A DNA stretch of 64,000 nt from Naumannella halotolerans. GTDB lineage: Bacteria; Actinomycetota; Actinomycetes; Propionibacteriales; Propionibacteriaceae. Made by a program: the position numbers and the translations under genes. The stretch's first letter is position 1. Each line of letters opens with the position of its first letter. A model generated the notes under the pieces. That model ran no database searches. It saw only the letters and a list, made by a program, of their open reading frames with translations, and was not told where the DNA came from. Below are positions 17,139 through 29,476 of the stretch, in pieces. The DNA is taken from contig NZ_SOAW01000001.1 of NCBI RefSeq assembly GCF_004364645.1, positions 806,001-870,000 on the forward strand. The letters run 5' to 3'.

Positions 17139-17375
17139 TCAGAGCTTCACCACGGGACAGGTGACGGTACGGGTGATGTCCTCGACCGTCTGCACCTTGG
17201 CCACCACCATGGTGCCGAGCTCGTCGAGATCGGCGGCCTCGGCACGGACGATCACGTCATAGGGGCCGGTGACGTCCTCGGCCAGCACGACACCGGGAAT
17301 CTGGCGGATCGTCTCGGCCACGGTGGCGGCCTTGCCCACCGTCGTCTGCACCAGCACATAGGCTTGGACCGTCAT
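17139..17375 (-). CDS. Stand-alone Lrp/AsnC ligand-binding (RAM) domain protein
   Basis: The product (78 aa) has only the regulation-of-amino-acid-metabolism fold: MTVQAYVLVQTTVGKA, IPGVVLAEDVTGPYDVIVRA and VQTVEDITRTVTCPVV. There is no helix-turn-helix, so it cannot bind DNA itself; it may bind amino acids and pair with a full Lrp protein. The start at 17375 is preferred over 17387 because GGAGG lies six bases before it. It lies upstream of the DUF3515 gene on the same strand and may be co-transcribed with it. Confidence 0.85.
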   Translation of the reverse strand: MTVQAYVLVQTTVGKAATVAETIRQIPGVVLAEDVTGPYDVIVRAEAADLDELGTMVVAKVQTVEDITRTVTCPVVKL

Positions 17376-17485
17376 CTGAACCTCCATCTCGTCACCGCCG
17401 GATGGCTCCGGGACACCGGGCCACCGTGTTGCAGCGCCGGCCCGGTCGATGTCGCCGACGCGAACGCCACGCTACCGTGTGGGAC

Positions 17486-18487
17486 GTGAGCGCCGACAAT
17501 TCCGCCCAGGGTGGCAATGGTCCGTCGATCGCCGAGACCGGGGAGTTCGGCCTGATCCGGCAGATCACCGGGCACGGTGCCACCACGGCCTCCGGCGAAC
17601 CGGTCGTGGTTCCGGAGGTGCTCCAGGGGCCCGGGGACGACTGCGCGGTGCTGCAGTTCTCCGGACCGGTGGTGAGCACCACCGATGCGCTGGTCGAAGG
17701 GGTGCATTTCCGGCGCGACTGGTCGAGCGCCACCGAGGTCGGGCGGAAGGCCGCTGCGGTGAACCTGGCCGATGTCGAAGCGATGGGCGCCCGGCCGATC
17801 GCCTTGTTGGTCGCCTTCGCCGCACCCAGCGACCTCCCGCTGAAATGGGCCACCGACTGCTCCGACGGGCTGCGGACCGAAGCCTCCGAGGCGGGAGCCG
17901 TGGTGGTCGGTGGGGACGTCACCCGGAGCGCGGAGGTGATGATCAGCGTCACCGCCCTGGGTGAGCTGGCCGGTCCGCCGGTGCTGCGCTCGGGGGCGCA
18001 ACCGGGGCAGGTGATTGCGATCCGTGGACTGCTCGGCTGGGCGGCGGCCGGGCTGGTGGTGCTGAGTCGTGGGTTCCGCTCACCACGAGCGGTGGTCGAG
18101 GCACAGAAGGTGCCGCGGGTTCCCTACGGCGCCGGTGTCCAGGCCGCGGCGGCCGGCGCCGGGGCGATGATCGATGTCTCCGACGGCCTGCTGGCCGACC
18201 TGGGTCACATCGCCCGCGCCTCCCAGGTGGTCTGCAATGTCGACAGCGAGGCCCTGCCCGTACCCGAATCGTTGCAGGCCGTCTCCTCGGCGACCGGCAT
18301 CTCACCCCAGCGGCTGCTGCTCACCGGAGGTGAGGACCACAGTCTGGTCGCCACCTTCGATCCGGGCCGGGTGCCGGCGGAGTGGCAGGTGATCGGGACG
18401 GTGGGGGAGCGGACCAGTGAGCCCGGGGTACGAGTCGACGGCGCCGTCTGGGAAGGTGCCCAGGGCTACCAGCACTTCCGTCAATGA
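17486..18487 (+). CDS. thiL: Thiamine-monophosphate kinase
   Basis: The product (333 aa) phosphorylates thiamine monophosphate to the active diphosphate. Family motifs are GEFGLIRQIT, GPGDDCAVL, STTDALVEGVHFRRDW, VNLADVEAMGA, GGDVTRS and the C-terminal-domain start MIDVSDGLLADLGHIA, with TGGEDHSLVATF. GTG 17486 is chosen by fit to the family N-terminus; GTG 17477 is possible. There is no strong ribosome-binding site. It is divergent from the Lrp-domain gene. Confidence 0.93.
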   Translation: MSADNSAQGGNGPSIAETGEFGLIRQITGHGATTASGEPVVVPEVLQGPGDDCAVLQFSGPVVSTTDALVEGVHFRRDWSSATEVGRKAAAVNLADVEAMGARPIALLVAFAAPSDLPLKWATDCSDGLRTEASEAGAVVVGGDVTRSAEVMISVTALGELAGPPVLRSGAQPGQVIAIRGLLGWAAAGLVVLSRGFRSPRAVVEAQKVPRVPYGAGVQAAAAGAGAMIDVSDGLLADLGHIARASQVVCNVDSEALPVPESLQAVSSATGISPQRLLLTGGEDHSLVATFDPGRVPAEWQVIGTVGERTSEPGVRVDGAVWEGAQGYQHFRQ

Positions 18488-18639
18488 TCGGGCGTCGCTG
18501 AATCGGGCGTCGCTGAAATCGGGTACCGGTGACCGGGCCTCGACGATCGGGGTCGCAGCGGCCGGCCCGTCGATGAGCCGAGGCCGCGAGTCGGCGTGGG
18601 AGGGCTGCAAAGGCGCCCACTGCTGGCTAGGCTGAGCCC

Positions 18640-21405
<2,766 letters not shown>

Positions 21406-21556
21406 GACGCGCGAGTCCTCGGTCGGCCTGCGGCGTGCCCACCCCTGCTGCCGCCTCCTCGGCGGATCTGGGTGACTTCGATCGGCGTCCGGCAGTTCGT
21501 CGCGGTGCCGCCGGGGAAGTAGCCTTGTGACGTTCCGACCGGCTGGAGGCCGTTGC

Positions 21557-21625
21557 ATGTCTGGAGCCCGCTGTATGTCTGGAGGCGGAGGCCGCTGTAT
21601 GTCTGGAGGATTGTGTCGCAACTGA
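21557..21625 (+). CDS. Possible 22-aa Cys-containing leader peptide before rimO
   Basis: ATG 21557 opens a short frame of 22 codons, [22 protein letters not shown], ending at TGA 21623-21625, 13 bp inside rimO. It is built from a triplicated unit (TATGTCTGGAG at 21557, 21575 and 21599), so three ATGs in the same frame are possible starts. Three cysteine codons sit at regular spacing. Translational coupling to rimO, or cysteine-responsive control as in mycobacterial leader peptides, is possible. There is no good ribosome-binding site before the first ATG, although GGCTGGAGG lies just upstream. This is an inference only. Confidence 0.3.
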   Translation: MSGARCMSGGGGRCMSGGLCRN

Positions 21626-23091
21626 CATCGGTGCACCTGGTGACCCTGGGATGCGCCCGCAACGAGGTGGACTCCGAGGAACTGGCGGGCCGGCTGGAGG
21701 CCGGTGGTTTCCAACTGGTCGACGATCCCGAGTCCGCCGATGCGGTGATGGTCAACACCTGCGGATTCATCGAGGCGGCGAAGAAGGATTCGGTGGACAC
21801 GCTGCTGGCGGCCGCCGATCTGAAGGACAACGGGTCGGCCAAGGCCGTCGTGGCGGTCGGCTGCATGGCCGAGCGGTACGGCAACGAGCTGGAGTCGGCG
21901 CTGCCGGAGGCCGATGCGGTGCTCGGTTTCGACGACTACTCCTCGATCGCCGAACGGCTGCAGTCGATCCTCTCCGGTGGCAAGCACACCGCCCACGTAC
22001 CCCGTGACCGGCGCACGCTGTTGCCGCTGGCCCCGGCCGAACGCCAGGCCGCCCGGAGCGCTGCCCTCCCCGGCCACGGTGACCTGCCGTTGATCGACGC
22101 GCCGGAGCTGGCCGAGGCGTTCACCATCGCCGCGCCCGATCTGCCGATCGGTGCCGCGCCCGACTCGGGTCCGCGGGCGATCCGTCGCCGACTCGGATCC
22201 GGTCCGATGGCGCCGCTGAAGCTGGCCTCGGGATGTGACCGGCGCTGCACCTTCTGTGCGATCCCCGCCTTCCGCGGTTCCTACCTGTCACGGCGTCCGG
22301 CCGAGGTTATCGCCGAGGCGCAATGGTTGGCCGAGCAGGGGGTGAAGGAACTCTTCCTGGTCAGCGAGAACACCAGTTCCTACGGCAAGGACCTTGGCGA
22401 CATCCGGGCGCTGGACCGGCTGCTGCCCGAACTGGGCAAGGTGGACGGGATCGAGCGGATCCGCTTGTCCTATCTGCAGCCTGCCGAGACCCGGCCGGCG
22501 CTGATCGAGGCGGTCGCCGCGACGGAGAAGGTCGTGCCCTACTTCGACCTCTCCTTCCAGCACGCCTCCGCTGCGGTGCTGCGGCGGATGCGACGCTTCG
22601 GTGATGCCGAATCCTTCCTCGGGCTGTTGGACGTGATCCGTGAGCGGTTGCCCGCGGCCGGTATCCGGTCCAACTTCATCGTCGGCTTCCCCGGGGAGAC
22701 CGAGGACGACCTGCAGGTGTTGGCCGACTTCCTGAGCGAGGCCCGGCTGGATGCGATCGGTGTCTTCGGCTACTCCGACGAGGAGGGGACGGCCGCAGTG
22801 GAGCTCGACGGTCATGTCGACGCCGACGAGATCGACTCCCGACGCGCCCGGCTGGTCGACCTGGCTGAGGCACTGATCGAACAACGGGCCGAGGACCGGA
22901 TCGGGGAGATCGTGAACGTACTGGTCGAGGAGATCGAGGACGGCACACCGGTCGGGCGCGCCGACCATCAGGGCCCGGAGGTCGATGGTCAGACCTCGAT
23001 CGTCCGCGGCCGGGCAGCGGTCGGTGAGCTGGTGCGCTGCCGGGTGCTGGCCACCGAGGGTGCCGACCTGGCTGCGGAGGTGATCCGGTGA
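21613..23091 (+). CDS. rimO: Ribosomal protein S12 methylthiotransferase RimO
   Basis: The product (492 aa) is a radical-SAM enzyme that methylthiolates Asp of ribosomal protein S12. The N-terminal UPF0004 domain begins [18 protein letters not shown] with C14. The radical-SAM motif CDRRCTFC has C208, C212 and C215, and GSYLSRRP follows. A TRAM domain forms the C-terminus. Between the first two domains lies a 70-residue Pro/Ala-rich insertion, usual in actinobacterial RimO. GTG 21613 is chosen by family length and GGAGG close by, though the spacing of 3 nt is short. pgsA begins in the last codons (GTGA overlap). Confidence 0.93.
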   Translation: MSQLTSVHLVTLGCARNEVDSEELAGRLEAGGFQLVDDPESADAVMVNTCGFIEAAKKDSVDTLLAAADLKDNGSAKAVVAVGCMAERYGNELESALPEADAVLGFDDYSSIAERLQSILSGGKHTAHVPRDRRTLLPLAPAERQAARSAALPGHGDLPLIDAPELAEAFTIAAPDLPIGAAPDSGPRAIRRRLGSGPMAPLKLASGCDRRCTFCAIPAFRGSYLSRRPAEVIAEAQWLAEQGVKELFLVSENTSSYGKDLGDIRALDRLLPELGKVDGIERIRLSYLQPAETRPALIEAVAATEKVVPYFDLSFQHASAAVLRRMRRFGDAESFLGLLDVIRERLPAAGIRSNFIVGFPGETEDDLQVLADFLSEARLDAIGVFGYSDEEGTAAVELDGHVDADEIDSRRARLVDLAEALIEQRAEDRIGEIVNVLVEEIEDGTPVGRADHQGPEVDGQTSIVRGRAAVGELVRCRVLATEGADLAAEVIR

Positions 23092-23693
23092 ACACGCCTC
23101 GCCCGACCTCGTGGAATCTGCCGAATGCGCTGACCGTCCTGCGTACCCTGCTGGTCCCGCTCCTCGGCTGGATGTTGATCGCCCATCCCGATCAGCCGGG
23201 ATGGCGACTGGCGACCACCGGTCTGTTCCTGGCAGCCATGCTGACCGATCTCATCGATGGGCATCTGGCGCGCAAGTACGACCTGATCACCAGCTTTGGC
23301 AAGCTGATGGATCCGATCGCCGACAAGGCGATGACCGGGATGGCCCTGATCGGCCTGAGCGTGACCGGTGAACTGCCGTGGTGGATCACGGTGATCATCC
23401 TGGTCCGTGAATGGGGGATCACCCTGATGCGGTTCGTGGTCATCCGCTACGGCGTGATCTCGGCCAACCGGGGTGGCAAGACCAAGACTGTGCTGCAGAC
23501 GGTGGCGATCGTGCTCTTCCTGCTGCCGCTGCCCTCGCTGGGTAGCCCGTTCTCCTTGGTCATGGTGCCCGACGCGATCGGTTGGATCGCCATGATCGGG
23601 GCCCTGATCCTGACCGTGCTGACCGGTCTGGACTATTTGCGCGAGGCGTGGAAACTGGTCCGGTCGACCGATCGCGACCGCGACCTCGCCTGA
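23088..23693 (+). CDS. pgsA: CDP-diacylglycerol--glycerol-3-phosphate 3-phosphatidyltransferase
   Basis: The product (201 aa) makes phosphatidylglycerol phosphate in the inner membrane. The CDP-alcohol phosphatase signature D54-x2-D57-G-x2-A61-R62-x8-G71-x3-D75-x3-D79 is complete. Four to six hydrophobic segments are visible, for example [15 protein letters not shown] and [19 protein letters not shown] 23088 overlaps the rimO stop by four bases. The rimO-pgsA-cinA-clgR order is conserved in actinobacteria. Confidence 0.94.
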   Translation: MNTPRPTSWNLPNALTVLRTLLVPLLGWMLIAHPDQPGWRLATTGLFLAAMLTDLIDGHLARKYDLITSFGKLMDPIADKAMTGMALIGLSVTGELPWWITVIILVREWGITLMRFVVIRYGVISANRGGKTKTVLQTVAIVLFLLPLPSLGSPFSLVMVPDAIGWIAMIGALILTVLTGLDYLREAWKLVRSTDRDRDLA

Positions 23694-23705
23694 GCAGGAG
23701 ACAGT

Positions 23706-24221
23706 ATGTGGCCCGATCCTTCACTGGCCGAGGAACTCGTCGCAGAGCTTCGTCAGCGCGGGCGCACCCTGGCCACCTGCGAATCCCTGACCGGTGGGCT
23801 GCTCGGCGCCACCATCACCGCCGTGCCCGGGGCTTCGGCCGTCTACCGCGGGGGGCTGATCACCTACGCCACCGATCTGAAGCACAGCCTGGCAGGTGTC
23901 GAACAAGCCGTCCTGGACAGTGACGGGGCCGTCGCGCAGCGGACCGCCGTGCAGATGGCCCGAGGTGCCGCCCGGCGCTGTGGCGCCGACTACGGGGTGG
24001 CGCTGACCGGTGTCGCAGGTCCGGAGCAGCAGGAGGGCAAACCCGCCGGTACGGTCCACTGCGGGATCTGCGGCGCGGGTGTCATCGATGGCGGATTGCT
24101 GGACATCCCCGCCGAGGCCGTTCGCTCCGGCCGCTCAGCGGTCCGGATCCATGCGGTGGAGCTGGCGATCTCGGCGTTGCTGGGCACCCTGCGTGATCGC
24201 GACAACCGCTCGGGTGGCTGA
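23706..24221 (+). CDS. pncC: CinA C-terminal family nicotinamide-nucleotide amidase
   Basis: The product (171 aa) is the stand-alone CinA C-terminal domain, which deamidates NMN to nicotinate mononucleotide in pyridine nucleotide salvage. Motifs are TLATCESLTGGLLGATIT, VPGASAVYRGGLITYAT, ALTGVAGPEQQEGKPAGTVH and a closing helix. The CinA N-terminal COG1058 domain is absent, as is common in this phylum. It starts 12 bp after pgsA with CAGGAGA upstream. Confidence 0.9.
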   Translation: MWPDPSLAEELVAELRQRGRTLATCESLTGGLLGATITAVPGASAVYRGGLITYATDLKHSLAGVEQAVLDSDGAVAQRTAVQMARGAARRCGADYGVALTGVAGPEQQEGKPAGTVHCGICGAGVIDGGLLDIPAEAVRSGRSAVRIHAVELAISALLGTLRDRDNRSGG

Positions 24222-24295
24222 GCGCCGACCATCCGTGCAGCAACACGTTTCGGACCACGCCCGCGCGATTGGGCACGGGCGGGTAGAGTCGAGAC

Positions 24296-24610
24296 ATGGT
24301 GGAGGTGGACCTGAGACCGGCACTGCTGCGTGAAGCCGTGGGTGAGACCCTGCGGGAGACCCGGACGGAGCAGGGTCGAACCCTGCGGGAGGTTTCAGCC
24401 GATGCGCGGGTGAGCCTCGGTTACCTGTCCGAAGTCGAACGCGGGCAGAAGGAAGCATCATCGGAACTGCTGGCCTCGATCTGCGAATCCCTGGGCGTGC
24501 CGCTGTCGTCGGTACTGCGGACGGTCAGCGACAAGGTGGCCAACACCGAACCGGTGAAGAAGCTGACCATCACTCCGAAGCCCTTGGACACCCAGGCCTA
24601 CGCCGCCTGA
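24296..24610 (+). CDS. clgR: XRE-family regulator, ClgR-like
   Basis: The product (104 aa) has one helix-turn-helix: [31 protein letters not shown]. The flanking residues match ClgR, the activator of clp protease and other stress genes in actinobacteria. The position after pgsA-cinA is the usual one for clgR. The C-terminus ends DTQAYAA; a terminal Ala-Ala is the kind of end used by Clp proteases, and ClgR is a known Clp substrate in other species. It is slightly short but complete. Confidence 0.88.
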   Translation: MVEVDLRPALLREAVGETLRETRTEQGRTLREVSADARVSLGYLSEVERGQKEASSELLASICESLGVPLSSVLRTVSDKVANTEPVKKLTITPKPLDTQAYAA

Positions 24611-24772
24611 CTCCTTCGATCCTGGCCTGGGTGACCGGGCCAGTTTCGGTCCCGGCAGAGCTGACCAGGCCGGTCCGATCCTGGCGGATGACCACGCCGT
24701 TTCGATCCTGGCGTAGGTCGATGATCAGGGCCAGCCAGGGTCATGTGGTGAGCCGGTACCCCTGCGACGGAT

Positions 24773-27700
24773 TCAGCCCTCACTCGGGCGCAACCGCAGC
24801 CCCTGGGGCGTGAGCCGGAAGCCGTGGCCGGTCAGGGCTTCGGCCAGTGGATGCGGATCGAAGACCGACGCCGCGTCGATCCGCTCCACCAGCACCGTGC
24901 CGAGCCAGTTCCGGCCGATCGCGGCTGCCAGTGCACCGGCCGCCCGCTGCAGGCTGTCGCGGTCGTCGGTGAACGTCAGCAGACTCCGTCCGCCGCGCTC
25001 GACGAACAGGACCAGGCGGCCCTCGTCGAGGACCACCAGGGCGCCGGGTTTGCGCCCCGGCCGATGCCCGGTCCGGTCGGGCCAGCCGAGCGCCGCGCCG
25101 TAGGGGTTGGCAGGGTCCGTGGCAGCCAGGACCTGGGTGCCGACCTGCTGGTCGGTGTGGTCGCGCAGCCGGTCGACCGCACCGGGCAAGGCGAACTGGG
25201 CCGCTCCCAGTCCGTCGATCAGGTAACCGCGCCGACACTGCCCCTGTTCCTCCAGCACCGACAGCCCGCGATAGGCAGCAGCGAATCCACCCTCGGTGTC
25301 CTCGGCCTGGACCGCGCCGCGGGTCAACACCGCATGCCGATCGAGCAGGGCGAGCAGCAGGGCGGTGAACTGGGCGTTCGGTGCGGCCGCAGGCGCCCCC
25401 ACTGCCGACCAGCGGCCTGCCGTGACCGGTGAGGACAGCCTGGCCACCCGCGCGGCCCGGACGGCGCTCAAGGTGGCCCGCCGACCGCTGGCCGTGCGGG
25501 CGGGTTTGCCGCGACGGCTGCCGGCCGAGGACAACAGCGCCCGGGCCGGGCCGAAGGTGTCGCTGCGGACCAGACCCGCCCAGACCAACTGCCACAACGC
25601 CGTCGCATGGTCGCTACGACCGGCGTCGCCGACCAACAGATCCTCGAAGAACCACCCGCCGCCGGCCTGCAACCGCTGCAGCATCTCTGCAGCCAGTGGT
25701 GTCGGCGGGTCCCGGTGGGGCCGGGGCAGGTCCAGACCGGACACGCCGAGCCGAATCCACCCGTCGTGTTCGCCGATGGCGCCATCACCCAGCCAGGTCA
25801 CCTCGCCGGAGGCCAGCAGCTCGTCCAACATCGCCGGGGAGTAGTCGCGCACCCGCGAGGGCAACAAGGTGGTCTCCACACTCGACAGGGGTACGGCCAC
25901 ACCGGCGAGTTGTTCGATCGCGCTCAGCAGACCGTCGACGCCGTACAACCCTGGTTCGGGACCGATGTTGTGCCAGGCGGGGAGGAAGCGGGCGTAGGTG
26001 CTCGGTTCGACCGGTTCGATGCCGTCACGCAACTTCGCCAGCATCCGTCGCCGGATCAGGCCGAGGATGCGATGGTGGCACCACTGCTCGGATGCACCGT
26101 CGACGAACCGCGCCTCGACCAGGGTGCCTGAAGCGGTGAGCGTCTGCAGTCGGTGCCTCACCGTTGCCTCGCCCAGCCCGTACCGTTCGGCCAGCTGCCC
26201 GGCGGTGAACGGTCCGTGGGTGAGCGCCCAACGCAGGACCAGGGCGGTCACCGGATCCTCGGCCGGAGGGGGCGGCGAGCCGAAACCGGGAGGTGTCGGA
26301 ACCCCCAGTGCCTCGCGGAGCAGGCCGAGGTCCTCGGCCACCGCGAGCCGGCGGCGGCCGTTGATCAACAGCTCGGCGACCCGTCGGCTGGCCAGCAGCT
26401 CGGCCAGCCACGGCTCGGGATCGGGTTCGGTGCGGGCGGTGAGCTCCTCGCGGCTGTAGGGCCCGGCGCTGCGCAGCAGGTCGAAGAGCTGCTCGACGGT
26501 GGTGGCGTGTCGTTCGGGGCTGAGCGACTGCAGATCGGCCTCGACCCCCTCGATCACCGACGGGTCGAGGAGCTCGGAGACCGCATCCTTGCCGAGCAGC
26601 TCGGCGAGCAGGCCGAGATCCAGGCTGAGGGCGGCATTGCGCCGCTCGTTCAGCGGCAGATCGCCGGTGTAGACGAACTCGCCGAGGTAGCCGAACAACA
26701 GCGATCGTGCGTAGGGCGACGGTTGCGGTGTCTCGACCTCGGTGACCGATATCGACCTGCCGGCGAGCTGCCGATGGATCTCGGTCAGGCCGGCCAGGTC
26801 GAAGACATCGCTGAGACACTCCCGCATCGTCTCCAACATGATCGGGAAATCGGCGTGCCGGGACGCGACGCTCAGCAACTGCGCCGCGCGCATCCGCTGC
26901 TGCCACAGGGGAGAGCGGGAACTGGGTGAGCGCCGCGGGAGCAACAGCGCACGTGCCGCGCACTCACGGAAACGAGCAGCGAACAGAGCCGAATCGGCGA
27001 CCTGGGAGGTCACCAGTTCCTCCACCTCGTCGGCCTCGACCATGATCAGCTCGGCGGTCGGCGGGGGAGCGTCGGTGTCCGGGATCTGCAGCACGATGCC
27101 GTCGTCACTGGCATGGGCGTTGACCTCGATGCCCAGCCGCTCGCGGGCCCGCGCCTCGATGATCATGGCCCACGGGCTGAGCACCGCCGTACCGAACGGG
27201 GCATGCAGGCAGACCCGCCAGTCACCGAGCTCGTCCCGGAAGCGTTCGAAGATCAACTGCTTGTCGGTGGGCAGGCCGGCGGTCGCGGCACGTTGCTCGG
27301 CCAGATAGTCGAGCACCCCGCGAATCGCATTCGGGTCCAGACCTGCATCGGCCAACCGTTCCCGGGATTCGGGTTCGGCCAGCGAACTCAGCTCCCGGGT
27401 GAAGGCGCCCAGGGCCAGCCCCAGCTCGAGCGGGCGTCCGGGGTTGTCGCCACGCCAGAACGGCAGCTTCCCGGGCTGTCCGGGCGCGGGGGAGACCTGC
27501 ACCTGGTCGTGGGTGATCTCCTCGATCCGCCAGCTGGTCGTACCGAGGGTGAAGACGTCACCGACCCGGGATTCGTAGACCATCTCCTCGTCCAGCTCGC
27601 CGACGCGCCGGCCCGGGCCACGTCTGCCCCCGGTACCGGCGTCCTCACCGCCGACGAGGAAGACCCCGAACAATCCGCGATCGGGGATGGTTCCGCCGGA

Positions 27701-29293
27701 GATCACCGCCAGCCGCTGGCTCCCGGGCCGGCCGCTGAGCAGGTTCTGCTGTCGATCCCAGGTGATCCGCGGACGCAGTTCCCGGAACTCCTCCGACGGA
27801 TAGCGGCCGGCCAGCATGTCCAGCACCGCTTCGAAGATCGCCCGGCTCAGGCGGGCGTAGGGGGTCGCCGCGCGCACCAGGGCGAACAGCTCGTCGACGC
27901 CGATCGGCTCCATGGCGGTGATCGCGACGATCTGCTGGGCGAGGACGTCCAGTGGATTCTCCAGCCGCGGGACCTCCTCGATCCGGCCTTCCCTCATCCG
28001 CTGCACGACCACCGCGGTCTCCAGCAGATCACCGCGATTGGTGGGATAGAAGGTGCCGTGGCTCACCGCGCCCACATCGTGCCCGGCCCGGCCGACCCGC
28101 TGCAGACCGCTGGCGACCGACGGCGGTGATGAGGCCTGGATCACCTGATCGACCGAGCCCATGTCGATACCGAGTTCCAGACTGGAGGTGGCGACCACAC
28201 AGGGCAGGGTGCCGGCCTTCAGCGCAGCCTCGACCTGTTCGCGCTGCTCCCGGGAGACCGAACCGTGATGCGAGCGGGCGATCACGGCCGCAGGCTGCAC
28301 CCCGGCCGATTTGCCTGCCTGGGCGGCGATCTCGGCCGGCGCCCCGTCCTCGGTGCCCAGTCCGAGTTCCTCGGAATGCAGTTCGTTCAATCGGCTGGTC
28401 ATCCGTTCGGCCTGCCGGCGGGAGTTGGTGAAGACGATCGTCGATCGGGCAGCCATCACCTGGTCCAGCACCCGACGCTCGATGTGCGGCCAGATCGAGC
28501 GTGAGGGTTCGGCGTCCTCACCCGGTGGTGCCGACAGATCGGTCATGTCCTCCACCGGTACGACCACGTCCAGCTGCCACTGCTTCCCGCTGGGTGGCTG
28601 GACGATCTCGGTCGGGCGCCTCGGCGCGCTGCCGGTGAGGAAGCCCGCCACCCGCTCGGGCGGGCGTACCGTGGCCGAAAGCCCGATCCGCTGCGGATCG
28701 CCGCCGCTCAGGTGGGCCAGCCGCTCCAGACTCAAGGCCAGGTGGGCACCCCGTTTGGTGCCGGCCAGGGCATGCACCTCGTCGATGATCACGGTGTCCA
28801 CACCCCGCAGCGTCCCCCGGGCCGCCGAGGTCAGGATCAGGTGCAGCGACTCCGGGGTGGTGATCAGGATGTCGGGGGGATTGCGGGCCAGTTTGCGTCG
28901 TTCGGCAGCCGAGGTGTCACCGGAACGAACCCCCACGCGCAGATCGGCGATCTCGATGCCCAGCTGATCGGCGGACTGGGCGATGCCCTGCAGCGGCGCA
29001 CGCAGATTGCGGTCGACATCGACGGCCAGGGCCTTCAGCGGGGAGACGTAGAGCACCCTCGTGGTGGCCGGCTCCGGACGTGGCTCGCCGCTGAGCCGGT
29101 CGATGGCCGAGAGGAAGGCTGCCAGGGTCTTGCCGGATCCGGTCGGGGCCACGACCAGGGTGTGATGACCCTTGCCGATCGCCTCCCAGGCCTGTGCCTG
29201 GGCCGGCGTGGGGGCGGAGAAGACACGAGTGAACCAGTTGCGGGTGGGCGTAGCGAACCCGGCCAGCGGGTCCGAATTCGTGGCAACGGTCAT
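24773..29293 (-). CDS. lhr: Lhr-type superfamily 2 DNA helicase
   Basis: The product (1506 aa from ATG 29293) is a large helicase of the Lhr family, involved in DNA repair in mycobacteria. Walker A is APTGSGKT (49-56) and the DEAH-box equivalent is D171-E-V-H174; SATVRPPERV, VFTNSRRQAE and QRVGRAGHDVG form the helicase core. The Lhr-core winged helix and a long C-terminal domain of about 600 residues follow, typical of bacterial full-length Lhr. The frame is open further upstream (to 30388), but that part opposes another gene and lacks family similarity. No ribosome-binding site is evident. About 160 bp between clgR and this stop contain only short repeats of CGATCCTGGC. Confidence 0.95.
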   Translation of the reverse strand: MTVATNSDPLAGFATPTRNWFTRVFSAPTPAQAQAWEAIGKGHHTLVVAPTGSGKTLAAFLSAIDRLSGEPRPEPATTRVLYVSPLKALAVDVDRNLRAPLQGIAQSADQLGIEIADLRVGVRSGDTSAAERRKLARNPPDILITTPESLHLILTSAARGTLRGVDTVIIDEVHALAGTKRGAHLALSLERLAHLSGGDPQRIGLSATVRPPERVAGFLTGSAPRRPTEIVQPPSGKQWQLDVVVPVEDMTDLSAPPGEDAEPSRSIWPHIERRVLDQVMAARSTIVFTNSRRQAERMTSRLNELHSEELGLGTEDGAPAEIAAQAGKSAGVQPAAVIARSHHGSVSREQREQVEAALKAGTLPCVVATSSLELGIDMGSVDQVIQASSPPSVASGLQRVGRAGHDVGAVSHGTFYPTNRGDLLETAVVVQRMREGRIEEVPRLENPLDVLAQQIVAITAMEPIGVDELFALVRAATPYARLSRAIFEAVLDMLAGRYPSEEFRELRPRITWDRQQNLLSGRPGSQRLAVISGGTIPDRGLFGVFLVGGEDAGTGGRRGPGRRVGELDEEMVYESRVGDVFTLGTTSWRIEEITHDQVQVSPAPGQPGKLPFWRGDNPGRPLELGLALGAFTRELSSLAEPESRERLADAGLDPNAIRGVLDYLAEQRAATAGLPTDKQLIFERFRDELGDWRVCLHAPFGTAVLSPWAMIIEARARERLGIEVNAHASDDGIVLQIPDTDAPPPTAELIMVEADEVEELVTSQVADSALFAARFRECAARALLLPRRSPSSRSPLWQQRMRAAQLLSVASRHADFPIMLETMRECLSDVFDLAGLTEIHRQLAGRSISVTEVETPQPSPYARSLLFGYLGEFVYTGDLPLNERRNAALSLDLGLLAELLGKDAVSELLDPSVIEGVEADLQSLSPERHATTVEQLFDLLRSAGPYSREELTARTEPDPEPWLAELLASRRVAELLINGRRRLAVAEDLGLLREALGVPTPPGFGSPPPPAEDPVTALVLRWALTHGPFTAGQLAERYGLGEATVRHRLQTLTASGTLVEARFVDGASEQWCHHRILGLIRRRMLAKLRDGIEPVEPSTYARFLPAWHNIGPEPGLYGVDGLLSAIEQLAGVAVPLSSVETTLLPSRVRDYSPAMLDELLASGEVTWLGDGAIGEHDGWIRLGVSGLDLPRPHRDPPTPLAAEMLQRLQAGGGWFFEDLLVGDAGRSDHATALWQLVWAGLVRSDTFGPARALLSSAGSRRGKPARTASGRRATLSAVRAARVARLSSPVTAGRWSAVGAPAAAPNAQFTALLLALLDRHAVLTRGAVQAEDTEGGFAAAYRGLSVLEEQGQCRRGYLIDGLGAAQFALPGAVDRLRDHTDQQVGTQVLAATDPANPYGAALGWPDRTGHRPGRKPGALVVLDEGRLVLFVERGGRSLLTFTDDRDSLQRAAGALAAAIGRNWLGTVLVERIDAASVFDPHPLAEALTGHGFRLTPQGLRLRPSEG

Positions 29294-29476
29294 GTACAGA
29301 TGCTGCCACGTACCGCCGACAACCCGGCCGGGGGAGTTTCCCGCCGGGTGATCGAGCGGACCGGATCGGGCCCGGATCGGCACCGGCCTGCCCGGGCCGA
29401 CCGGGCAGGGTCGATCCTTCGTCTCGTTCGTGCAGATTGTCCACCGGACAATGGCTGGGTGCAGCAAGATGTGCCC

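Noticed and set aside
18485-18639. Regulatory array before ftsK
   Set aside because: Two copies of a 15-bp unit and a partial third were seen, but no palindrome or known operator. It is probably a simple slippage repeat.
24611-24772. Small RNA between clgR and lhr
   Set aside because: Only loosely repeated CGATCCTGGC words and no clear promoter or terminator pair.
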